Of a stretch of 64,000 bases of DNA, positions 41,173 to 51,240 are shown piece by piece (within the stretch, counting starts at the first letter, position 1; each line of letters opens with the position of its first letter). The position numbers and the translations under genes were made by a program. Source of the stretch: Gaertneriomyces semiglobifer (Eukaryota; Chytridiomycota; Chytridiomycetes; Spizellomycetales; Spizellomycetaceae); assembly GCA_025558075.1 (NCBI GenBank), contig JAHLKF010000008.1:434001-498000 (forward strand). Direction: 5' to 3'. The notes under the pieces are model-generated. The model was not told the origin of the DNA and did no database searches. It saw only the letters and a list, made by a program, of their open reading frames with translations.

Positions 41173-44100
41173 CTATTCAGACTCGGCCTCATCTCCAGAT
41201 GCTACGCTAACGTCATCGTCACTCAAATCCTCTTCCTCGTCTCCACCTCTTGGACTATCCGTCCCCACCGCAAGTCCTTTCCCCCTACCCTTTCCCTTGC
41301 CTTTACCAAGCCCTCTTCGACCTACCAGCTTTTGCGCCCCCCCACTGGAATTCCTTCCTCTTTGTTGAACTTTCCCCTTTCCGGAATGCCCTGCAGGGCT
41401 GTCGGACTCAGTGCCGGACGTGGAAGAGACATACGTAACATCCTCCTCGTCTTCGCTGTCAGAGTTGGGACTACGGGCACGAGTCGCAGGTTCAGCATCC
41501 GAGTCCGTGAAAAACTCGTCAATCTCCGCATCAGGAATTTCAATCGCTGAGGAACGCTTCGAGCCGGAACCCGATGGGTTTGTTTTCTTCGGCTGTGAAG
41601 ACGTCATTCTTCCTCTAGACGACTCGGCTTCTTGTGGTGATGACGGACCAGATTCCGTTGTGGAAATCCCAGCGAATACCGGAGCTTGGGGTACGGTGCC
41701 AGCCGTACCATTCACCAATGCTATTCCGATCCCTGCGCCGGCTTGTCTAGCTGCCCTCCTCAAACTCTCTTCGCTGACCTCTTCCTCAGCATCAATTGCA
41801 ACAAGCGGGACAGGACTCGGAACCAAGCTTAGAAGACCGTTTAGTCCTCCAGTGGTGGAATTACCGCCAGCAGATTTCGGGCGAAATGAGGATGATGCAG
41901 AGGTCGGAGTGGGGGTTGGTCGTTGCTGCACCGATGCTAATGCACGGGCAACGATGGGTGATTGAGTGCTGGTAGTGGGTAACGAGGATATAGATAATGA
42001 TGGTTGAGTATTAATTGACAGTGGCGTTGAACCACTCACACCAGTCGCAGCTGCAGCTACTGATGGAATTGAGGTTGCCGTTAAGCTCGGCAAGTTCATG
42101 CTCGACAGCAAGCTACTCAATGGGGCCTGTGATGCTATTGCTGCCGATGCTAATGAGCTCGTGGCACTGACAGTGGACGTTGCAGTGCTACTGGTTCCGA
42201 CGCCCCATCCTTGGCCTCTCATCAGCCCAGCCAATGCTGTGAGGAAAGCTGCATTTACCGAATTCATTCCGGTAGAATTGGTGGCGCCACTACTCCCTGT
42301 AGTGCCCGCTGCAGTTGTGCCAATGCCACTCGCTCCAGTCAGCCCGCTCACTCCGAGCGTTCCAAGGTTCAGTGTTCCGCTGTTAATAGCCGCCACGACA
42401 CTCGCGAAGGTTGCTGCATTGAAACCTCCCATAGAAAGTCCGCTGAGATTAGATCCAGCGGTTGCGTTGGGTGTTGGTACCGCAATGCCGGGTCCAGTTG
42501 TCGGCTTCGCAGGAAATGTCGGCGTGGCGGTGCTGGTGGTACTTGGCGTCCGTCCAACAAATCCGCTACCCAAAAATGCACGGCTCACTCTACCGATATT
42601 CCCGACGCCCCACTGACGCACCGGCGGCCGTCCGCGACCTCTCCCTCGTTGCGGCGTCGTGGTAATCGTAGGCATACTTGCCAGATTACTAGCCACTCCA
42701 GGCGGCAGTGATGTCAACCCAAGCATCGCAGCTTTACTCGCAGCAAGTGCAGCGAGGTTGGGTGGTAAATTGGTCGTCGCTCCTCCATTGTTCATTTCCT
42801 GCAATTGTCGCGCTGCGCTAGCAAGAACGTTGTCTTCGACGCCTTTGAAGCAACGGCCCACATCTTGCCACAGGAACCCTTCTAGTTCCCGTTCAAGGCA
42901 AACCGTGCGACAAAGTGCTCTGGCTCGTGAAAGAGGAATCCAAGTACCAAACAAGGCTGAGTTCTTTTTGCGACACCGGCGACGAACGCGTTCAAGAGAC
43001 AACACTATGGATCGTTCATGATCAGTTACTAATCCTCCAGCATGTAGCAATAGCGTGGCGTTGACAAAATTTGAATCCTGGCGCCTCAGCAATGGAGTAT
43101 ACGGCGGGATAGGGCGTGGCGCACCAGGAACAGACGAAATGGACACGGGAGGGGTTTGCGAAGTGGGCGAGTCCGATCCACCAATCCAAGTGACATAGCA
43201 GACAACACCTTCAATGCTCGTTAGATACACCTTACCGCCTGGAACAGGTTCCACAGGCGGTACCATTTCGATGCGGTTCAAATCCAAATTTACCGGCAAC
43301 TCCACGTCTCCATCCCCGGCGACACTTGTATTTGCGCTCATTGACTCTGTAGAAGAGGAGGCAGTATCAATCTCCAAACTGATTCCAGACGGTGCTGTCT
43401 CCAATTCGCCATCGTCCCAATCCAAAAATTCACTTTCGCCCTCCCACGCAGCGTGTTCGGCTGTGTCCTCCGCCCTTTCTCGTTTCGATTTCTTTTTCTC
43501 CACTTTATCTGGTTGAATCAATTCTGATGAACTGGGCATCAACAAAGCGTCCGGTCCAGGCTCAATCTTGATGTCCAATGGGGTAGGCGAAGCATGGTCC
43601 TCGGTCACAGGCGACGGCTGCACAGGCAGTGATAATAATGAATCAATATCCTGATTTAAGCGTGTAGCAAGGTTTTTAGCTTCATGAGGTGGAATCCTGT
43701 AAGCAGCCATGCGATGCGGTTAGTAGTTAATACCTGGGCAGTTAGATGAACAGAAAACCATACCAGACGCCTGCGACTTCCTGCGGTACCAGGCCTTCCG
43801 CATCCACGTCGCTTCCTTTTAAGAAAACCATCCGGTAAGACTCCTTCCGCGACGTCTCCGACTTGCCCATCTCAACATAAGAAAATAGAACACTTTCGTC
43901 TGGTCGCCCTCGTGGATGGTGCACATGAGATAATAAATCTCTCGTGTATGTTCTCCACAGTTGGCTACCCCCGGCGGCATTCAAGGTAGGTGCACTTGGA
44001 CTTTGGCTACCTAGCCCGCCCTCTTCCCAGCGTATCCACCCATCCAAATGTATCGAGCGCTTGGTGGTCCTCCGGCGTTCAATACATTTTCCTGCGCCAT

Positions 44101-45544
44101 CGACAACAATTTCTGTGAAAGGAATATCTAGTTTCGGAGCAGCCCGAATACGCGAGAGGCGGGCATTGGGTGTCGTTAAAGAATACAGGCTCAATGTGTC
44201 GCCCGAGACACGATAGGATGTGATGGTAGGAGTGGCGGCAGGCGGATTTGGAGTGTTGATAGACATCGATGGCGGAAGGGAGGATGTTGATATCGTTAGT
44301 GATGGAGCCATATCTGACTCGAGCATAGCTGTACGGCTGCTGGTGACAGTAAAGTCCGCAAACCCATTGCTTTGGCGCATAGTAGCACCTACGCCGAATG
44401 CGCCAGGGAAGGACGTGGAGCGAACAATTGATATGCGCCGTCTTTTATCCCGTAGAAACGGTTCAGGCTGCAGAAGATCGTCGTTGGCACGCTTGTTGGT
44501 AAGGATAATGTCTGCGTCGTCCATCGATTTCTGTGAACTCTCATGTTTCATGCGCGTGCCGGAAGGTCCACCTGACCAGCCATCCTCTAATAGCAAGTCC
44601 AACTCGCTCATGCTCAGATCTTCCGGATCCTGATGGAATGCTAGTCCCAAAGGTTCATCCACTTCCAAATCCAGGGAATCCGGGTCATATCGGATCGGCG
44701 ACAATAATAGCCGTCGCTGCTCCTTAGGAGGTAGAAGCGATTCGGATGATTCACTCTCACGTCGCATCCTTTTGGTAGGGGATTCGGGTATATCGGTCGC
44801 CGATGACGGTGCAGATCGCTTACGTAGCGGTGAAGCCGTAGATGCCGCTGTATCAGCATCCAAAGATTCTAGAAGTTCTATAAAGCTGTTGCTTTCCGAA
44901 ACTGAACCCGATGAATCCTTCGATACAGGTGCCGGAGGTGTGCTGCCGTCTGCTGCCACCGATTCTAAATCTCCATCAGTGTCTGACCCAACTTTATCTT
45001 GACCGTCCTCTCTTCGACTAATAGGCACGCCCTCCTGTTGCACAACGTACGCTATTCGTCGCCCTTTGCCCTTTCCTTCCAGAGAGACTTTTCCAAATAG
45101 GGGCGGCCGATCTATGCTTGCCGCGCGCTTGAAATGCTGTGATATGCGCGACGACACAGTCACATTTGGTGTATTCCCACTACAAAAACGACAACATCAG
45201 CATTGGACGCTTAGCAAGACGAAATAGAAAGGGCTTCACAACTGCAACATCCAATGTCACGGCATCCATTTGACTCTGCCGTGATTACGAGCACAAACTG
45301 GCATGACTCACGGAGATTTCGGTATGTTGCAGCTATTACACAGTTGGGACACTCACCCAATGGTAGCCATTTTGTGCTTGCCGATAAGGCTACTCAGTTC
45401 CTTTGGTGTTCTCGGCGCGTTGCCGTACTTTAGTAGCGCCTTCACACAGGCCACGATGACCTTATCTCGAGCATCGTCCTTATGCAGGACGATGGTATGA
45501 TTCATGTAGTGCAGCCTCGTATCCATCTCTCTCTTCTCGGTCAT
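41173..45544 (-). CDS. GDS1 winged-helix and KilA-N/APSES-type DNA-binding regulator
   Basis: Three exons (45544-45357, 45179-43764, 43696-41173; 1375 residues). Residues about 10-110 form the GDS1-type winged helix: YGNAPRTPKELSSLIGKHKM, then GNTPNVTVSSRISQHFKRA after a 177-base intron. Around residues 455-550 a KilA-N-like segment (YRMVFLKGSD..VPQEVAGVWIPPHEAKNLA) crosses the second intron (67 bases, branch CTACTAAC). Around 685-820 a second one reads GGKVYLTSIEGVVCYVTW, DSNFVNATLLLHAGG, LFGTWIPLSRARALC. APSES/KilA-N domains bind DNA in fungal regulators of cell cycle and development (MBF/SBF, StuA, Xbp1, Bqt4 relatives). The rest is Ser/Thr/Gly-rich, with an acidic C-terminus. The two halves look like separate genes until the intron at 43697-43763 is removed. 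Confidence 0.83.
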
Positions 45545-45864
45545 CGTAAACCGTATTACGACGCCTTGGTTATCCCTTCCGTTCCCCTTGCGCAGGAAGA
45601 TTTTCCTCAAGTAAGCGGGTCGTAGCGGACGTAAATCAAATCAACACCTTTAAATTATAACGCCTGACATGCCATAAAGACGTTCTCACAGACACGAAGG
45701 TTATCTTTACTTCCACCTTTCCGACGTGCTGCAAGTGGCTGCCCCTCTTCTCGTGTGTATGCAATGTCCCCGAGTCCCTGAATGTTTCCACAAATTCACA
45801 CACGGCTGAAAGTTCCTGCCTGATAGACTTTTGTCGCAATTGACACTAGCAACCCGTTAAATTA

Positions 45865-46780
45865 TTGCCGGTACGACGTTCCTATACTCCTGTACTGTCC
45901 CTGGCCTGCCAACAACACCTGTTGCCTCTTCCTCGACTGAACTTTTGCCTTCCGCCGTCGCTGATACGACGAAGTTTAACACGGCGACAGGCCCGTCATT
46001 ACAAATAGATATCAATAAAGAGGTCTATCGCGGCGCGCAAAGTTGACGCGTTAAAATGAACCCGGATTTGGCAAATCCTTTATTGATACTCCCAGGGGAG
46101 ACTACTGTTTAACAGAACAGAACGAAGCCTTGAGAGAATTTTATCAGCTCAGATTCATGCCTATACCAATGCGCAAGTCATTGCTGGGGAGCACTGTGGA
46201 CAGGCTTAATGGGATGCTGAACATGAGAATCCCCTGGACGCAGTTGAAGTAGTTCGCATGAGTATTGAATGATCATTTCGCAGAGTCGATCAAGCTGATG
46301 TAACCTGGGAGGCGGATATGGAGCCAGCTCGACATCTGATCCATGAAATGGACGGACAACGCAGAAAGCATGATGCCGCAGCCCTTCTGCTGGAAGCGTT
46401 TGAGGTAACGTTCATCATCCAAGTCATCGGTTTGAGGATTGTCTCGCAATCGTTTGCATTTCCGCGGAAGTCAAAGAAATCGTGGAGGATCTGACCAACT
46501 CAAGAGGCATTTCATATGAAGAAGTATCGAAAGATGTATGTTTCTCCCAACCTATCATCAATGCCTCTTTTGTCATTGATGAACGGAATCTTAACGCAAT
46601 GTGATCCTTTGTCGTTCTTTCACATATGTTTGAAGAATCTTTGATAGGCGGCGTCGTGCGCTCAAAAGTTGTCCTAGCTCTTCTCGTGGAGTGCTTCTCG
46701 TCGTTGCAGGTGGATAGTAAACGTATGCCTAGGATCGGCTGCCTCCAATGACGAAGAGTAACTCGGTTAGCCTCTCCTGC
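45865..46780 (+). pseudogene. unresolved gene: coding-like blocks broken by very short gaps
   Basis: Plus-strand blocks read as protein but change frame: one around 46097-46248 (NEALREFYQLRFMPIPMRK, then LLGSTVDRLNGMLNM), one 46284-46404 (VDQADVTWEADMEPARHLIH.., ending LLLEAFE), one 46437-46535 (DCLAIVCISAEVKEIVEDL, then SYEEVSKD) and one near 46648-46711 (VVRSKVVLALLVECFSSLQ). The gaps between the first three are only 35 and 32 bases, each starting GT and ending AG with matching phase, but far shorter than any other intron here. The 32-base gap is flanked by a direct GTTTGAGG repeat. Either these are mini-introns or a decaying gene with small insertions. ATG 46056 is a possible start in another phase. 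Family unknown; the pseudogene label is tentative. Confidence 0.35.
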
Positions 46781-47446
46781 TGACTGGGGCTTTCCATCAG
46801 CGCGAAAATCATCGATGAGGTTCTGTAGCACTGGAGAGGATCAAGCGAGGCACTCCTCGACCTTGAGTTTTGCACTCTTCTCGAGCATGATGAGAAGTCA
46901 AGTCAACGAGGAGATCGTCCAGGACCTCAACGCTGCAGGACCGCGGCCGTTACGGTCTTCTTATAGTATTCGCCACGTTGGCAGCAATTCAGTACCCTGG
47001 CGACGGTCACCAGACAACTACATGACCTATACTCATGCTGAATGTTAGTCTTGAACACAAGCTTCCTACTCAAGGCTCGAGGCGAATGAACTACGCTGGT
47101 ACGTAGCCATTTAGTTTAAGTCCCCATAGTAGAAGGGCCTGCCGTCGGTGTTGAAACCCTGTCGTTACCTGGGCGCTCTCCCGGTTACTGTTTTTGCTTG
47201 TTGGTACCTCCGGGCTCTATATGTAACAGGAGCACTGGGAGCAAGTTCAGTGGCGCGACATCAGTTCACAAGGTTTCCGGTGCCAATTTTTGCTTTTAAC
47301 CCGCATCTATTTCCACGGCTGGTCCGGACAAGGCGAATAGACACAGTTAGTGCATAGAATACTAGATAGATTTCTTAGATAGCACAGGTGCTGGTCGCTG
47401 TGCAGGTCTTTTGATACCATATTCAACCTCATTCCACCTTTCCGCG
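46781..47446. other. intergenic before the GPI-protein gene
   Basis: About 660 bases. A plus-strand frame at 46815-47048 and a minus frame at 46424-46831 are open but without domain; the former may hold further fragments of the broken gene to the left. The rest is taken as promoter of the mucin-like gene. Confidence 0.35.
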
Positions 47447-47949
47447 ATGCGCTTGAACTATTCACTCGCTCTTCTGGTCTCGCTACCGGCCGTGCTGGCA
47501 CAGGCCGGTCAGCTCACATCAACGTCCTCAGCTGGTCAGCCATCAACTACGACAACAGAGGCCCCCGCAACCACAACAGCAAGTGCAACAACCGATAGCC
47601 CGACTGTTGTTCCTACTCTCCCGACTTCCGAAGTCCTCTTAGTGTCCTCATTTGATAATCTCAAATGGGGCGGGTTCGAGTACGACACAATGTCCCATGA
47701 TGCCTTTGCCGCCGTCGAGAGTGAGTACGAATGTGTGGAAGCAGTGTTAGACGAGCAGAGTGGAAACCTCGGTATGTGTCATCAATGCTTTGCCCTTTTG
47801 ACTGTGCCGGTACCAGGACTCATTGATATCGTATAGTCGTAACCAAACCTATTCCCGGTAATGGATCGATATCTGCAGGATCTCGTGAAGGCGTTTATGC
47901 ATGGAGCGCCGGGGTTACTGCGCTGGTGTTAGTTTCCCAATTAATTTAG
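47447..47949 (+). CDS. Ser/Thr-rich GPI-anchored surface protein
   Basis: Two exons (47447-47771, 47837-47949; 145 residues). A clear signal peptide (MRLNYSLALLVSLPAVLAQA) is followed by about 45 residues of Thr/Ser/Ala/Pro, a mucin-like stalk suited to O-mannosylation. A short folded part (SEVLLVSSFDNLKWGGFEYD..) with one cysteine comes next. The second exon ends in a small-residue stretch and a hydrophobic tail (SAGVTALVLVSQLI), the pattern of a GPI-attachment signal. The 65-base intron starts GTATGT and ends GTATAG. Probably a cell-wall or plasma-membrane surface protein; the exact function is unknown. Confidence 0.72.
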
Positions 47950-49112
47950 TGGACCAAAACGCTCAAACGGTCAGCGCTGGTCGTTGACCGTTATGCAATA
48001 GCCAGCGTACAAACTATGTAGCTTCACTCTGTCACTCCTCAACTTCGTTGCAACATGATTGGTCACTATGTCTTTCAACTTGTTCACTTGTGTACCTCCT
48101 TTGCATGGGGGATCTGCATCAGAGATGTTGAACGGCCAAAAAAACCCAGATGGCAAAAGGGAATGCCCTCTCCGAGATTCGAACACGGGACCTTCTGCTT
48201 ACTAGGCAGACGCTCTGACCAACTGAGCCAAGAGGGCAGGTTGATTTTGATCTCTATCGTACGTATATAATTGCATGAACTCGTCGCCGGAGACTCTTCA
48301 TCATCGTCGCCAACTTGGCCGAAGGGAATGCCTGACTGCACAAATAAGCATTTTTATAAAGTATGGACGTCTCAATTGCAACGGCAGTGTGTTGGTGAAG
48401 CAAGCAATTTGGAAATGACAGGCCACAAATTAAAATGTTGTTCACAGGCACGACTTGTATTAAATGAACCACACGCACGAATGTTGCGTGGGTGGGTGGG
48501 TCCAGAACGAATCTCGATCAGGATCACACACAAGTTCGCAGGACCATCAGAGGTAAGCTTAAGCAACCAGCTGCTGCTGCAGAGAGTGAACTGAACAACA
48601 ACATAATAACGGTGTACAGACAGACAAGCAAAAAAGTCATCCACAGCCACTCGGATATCGGCTGCATGACGTTGGGAATGCGTCGGTGAATTTTTTAGCG
48701 AAACCCCCAATCCATCCGTGTATTTCAACTAGGATCCCCACCCACCACGCTCCCATCACCGCAACCACCACCATCTGCGCTCTTAAAATAGAACGATACC
48801 CTCGCCTTTTTGATGCGCGGCAGGGATCTTAACCGTGACGGCGACGTCCATTAATCAGAAATAAGAGATACCCCTACGTTTTCCGCGGAGACCATCGCGA
48901 AACCAAAAACCGCGCGGGCGATTCCACTCCCAGTCGCCCTTTCAGTTGCAACATCCTTCTCTGGACCTCGGTGAGCGCCTGCCTCAGCAAACTACCGGAA
49001 GCCTCACCGTACCTTTAAAAGACCTCATCCCGTCGGTGAACTTGCTGTTTACTCGACGCAAGATCGCTGCGCTTCCTATACCTCATCGTTCCACCCTTAC
49101 CGCCTCAACAAA
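47950..49112. other. intergenic containing a tRNA gene
   Basis: About 1.16 kb holding the minus-strand tRNA-Thr and the promoter and leader of the coiled-coil gene. The 5' leader from about 48900 is rich in C and T. No protein-coding sequence recognised. Confidence 0.5.
48164..48237 (-). tRNA. tRNA-Thr(AGT), copy 1
   Basis: A 74-base cloverleaf on the minus strand: acceptor stem GCCCTCT/AGAGGGC, D-arm GCTC..GAGC, anticodon stem TCTGC/GCAGA with loop CTAGTAA (anticodon AGT), T-loop TTCGAAT, discriminator A. The A and B boxes are intact and there is no intron. The T-stem CCGTG/CTCGG has one T-T mismatch. It is identical to the copy at 56215-56288. Confidence 0.95.
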
Positions 49113-50798
49113 ATGACGACGAACACGACAATGATCTTTTCTTCGGCATTAACCTCGCCGTCCACATCTGCATCGCCAGCAGATATCTCGTACCAATCAC
49201 TGAATGACTTGACGCGCCGGCCCGCGGCATCCACCATGATACAGGGCAAGATTACCTACCGGCAGATTGCAATGTCGACTCCACCACCGAGCATTCCGCG
49301 CAATCACTCTATCCGTATCCGGAAGAGCTTTGAAAAGCTGGCGGGGTTCTTCAACAAGGAAGAAAAGGCTCAACCGTGGATCACTTGCACAGCCATGCTC
49401 GATTCTGACGGCGTGCTTCATCTTGAAGGGTACGTCTACCATGATACTGTTGCCCCGCATCTGCGTTCGGTCAGAGTACTGACGCTAGTATATTTGCATA
49501 GAAATGCCCTTGGATCGTCCACTGTTCGAGTAGTACGATTCATTAGGAAGAGTATTGACATCCGAAGATCCTCCCAAGACATAGCAGAGAAATCTCACAA
49601 GTCAAAGCGAACATCCTGGGCCCCAGACATAACTTCTCCGCCATTGGATACAGTGACTGCTTCTCGCCGCGGTTCAGCTCCTAACATGCAACTCTCCCAA
49701 TCCACCGTTAAAATGTCACTCCAGGTCACATCCGTTCTTGCTGGCAAATCATCCGTCGTCATTAGCGGAGTCAACAACGACGAGATTGCTGATCCACTCC
49801 TGCCTTCAACCACAATCAATGTCAAACTTCGTTTTTCGACCAGCGAGAAGCGCACACTTTGGTTGGCACATTTGGTAAAGGCAGTCCAGATAACCGAGTC
49901 GATACGAGCAGCCGAGGAAGTGAAACGCATTGCTGAGGAAAAGGCTGCAGAATTGGAGCGTGCAAGACAGATCATGGCGAACAAGGAGAAGGAAGCGAAT
50001 GAAGCGCGTCAAGCCCTCAAACAGAAGCAGCGCGAGGTATCCGAGCTTCAAAAGGCGGTCAGAAACGGCTACAGCAAAGATGAGTATTGCGAGATTTATG
50101 AGCAAGCTCAGGCTGCTGAAGAAGCCAAAGAAGAACTCGAGGTACAGAACAAGGACTTGGTTGCCAAGAACAAAGAAATGGGTGACAAATATGAAACTAT
50201 GAAGAAGAAACTTATGGAACTCCAAAGAGAATTCCTCAATTACAAGAAGGAATCCGCCCAGAAGATGGCCAGCTTTGAAGAACGTTTATCCAAGGAAACC
50301 TCCGAGAAGGTCGCTATCCGCCACGAGCTCAACGAAGTAAAGGCCGCAAAGGACGAGGCCCTTGGAGAGTATTCGACGCTTCTCAATAAACACGAAGCTT
50401 TGCAGCTGAGGTATCATCAAAATCAGAAGGAGCTTATCCTGGTCACTGCGAAATACGAGAAAGAGCTGGCCGCTCACAAGCGGCTGGCCTCGCTCATCCG
50501 CAGGCAAGCATCACTAGCAGTGGATTGGGCAGACAGCTTGTCCACCGCAAACTTCATTGAAGAGCCTCCAGTCGACTTGAGCTCAAACATCGGCAAAAGC
50601 GTTGTTCCAGAGGCGGAAACTATTGAAGAACTATTGAAGCATGAAGAACTTTGCATGAAGTATGCCCAGGTGAAGAAAGAAAACATCCTCATGCAACAGC
50701 GCTTGGAGAAATCGGACACTAAAGCGAAGCGATTATCTGCTGTGGTCGATAAAGCAGGGTTACAGCCGCCGGAAATCGCTGTCGCTTCAACCATTTGA
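49113..50798 (+). CDS. coiled-coil protein with N-terminal PH-like segment
   Basis: The whole frame is open (561 residues), but 49430-49501 looks like a 72-base intron (donor GTACGT, branch ACTGAC, acceptor GCATAG); splicing gives 537 residues and joins VLHLEG to NALGSS. Residues about 70-250 read like a PH-type membrane-binding module (SFEKLAGFFNKEEKAQPWI, RFSTSEKRTLWLAHLVKAV), and residues about 255-460 are a strong coiled coil (EEKAAELERARQIMANKEKE and onward). The C-terminal part is helical. I do not recognise the family; a membrane-tethered scaffold or trafficking role would fit. Because the intron is 3n and stop-free, both forms could be made. Confidence 0.72.
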   Translation: MTTNTTMIFSSALTSPSTSASPADISYQSLNDLTRRPAASTMIQGKITYRQIAMSTPPPSIPRNHSIRIRKSFEKLAGFFNKEEKAQPWITCTAMLDSDGVLHLEGYVYHDTVAPHLRSVRVLTLVYLHRNALGSSTVRVVRFIRKSIDIRRSSQDIAEKSHKSKRTSWAPDITSPPLDTVTASRRGSAPNMQLSQSTVKMSLQVTSVLAGKSSVVISGVNNDEIADPLLPSTTINVKLRFSTSEKRTLWLAHLVKAVQITESIRAAEEVKRIAEEKAAELERARQIMANKEKEANEARQALKQKQREVSELQKAVRNGYSKDEYCEIYEQAQAAEEAKEELEVQNKDLVAKNKEMGDKYETMKKKLMELQREFLNYKKESAQKMASFEERLSKETSEKVAIRHELNEVKAAKDEALGEYSTLLNKHEALQLRYHQNQKELILVTAKYEKELAAHKRLASLIRRQASLAVDWADSLSTANFIEEPPVDLSSNIGKSVVPEAETIEELLKHEELCMKYAQVKKENILMQQRLEKSDTKAKRLSAVVDKAGLQPPEIAVASTI

Positions 50799-51240
50799 AT
50801 TGGGCGCACCGTCGCCCGTGTAACTTATTGCCTCTTCAGTCATGAGTGAAAAACTCGGACTGTACGTTGTCTCTACTTCGACTTCCGGATAACCAGAAGC
50901 GTATGATATTTACCTTTGCTGGTGGCCCAGGTTCATGCATCTGCGGCTTGGCTGGTCATTCGGTTTGGTGCTCGGCGTCGCTCTACCTCATTCTGCCCAT
51001 CTTTCCCCTTGTTGGGTGCGATGGACGCAACATTTTCTATTCTTGCTATGTATATACTTACTATTTAGCCAGTTGCGTTGATAGTATTCCTTAGCTGGCG
51101 TAACATATGAATTTTCGTATTGACTTAGTACTTCTTGTGAACACTTATTAAAATAGACATTCCTTCTTTACCATAAATCATGCCAAAAATCACTTTCTAC
51201 ATGTTCCACTTCAAATCTACCTCCTAAGCATAAGCTGTGG
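50799..51240. other. intergenic between convergent genes
   Basis: A 442-base AT-rich gap between the ends of the coiled-coil gene and the exchanger gene. No coding or RNA signal; presumably 3' untranslated regions. Confidence 0.5.

Noticed and set aside
43697..45163. Treating the GDS1 part and the KilA-N part as two genes
   Set aside because: A GTATGG donor, a CTACTAAC branch and a TTACAG acceptor join the two frames in phase and rebuild a GVWIPPHEAK motif across the junction.
46056..46112. An 18-codon frame starting at ATG 46056 as a separate small gene
   Set aside because: It ends almost at once and overlaps a coding-like block in another phase; at most it is the first exon of the unresolved gene.
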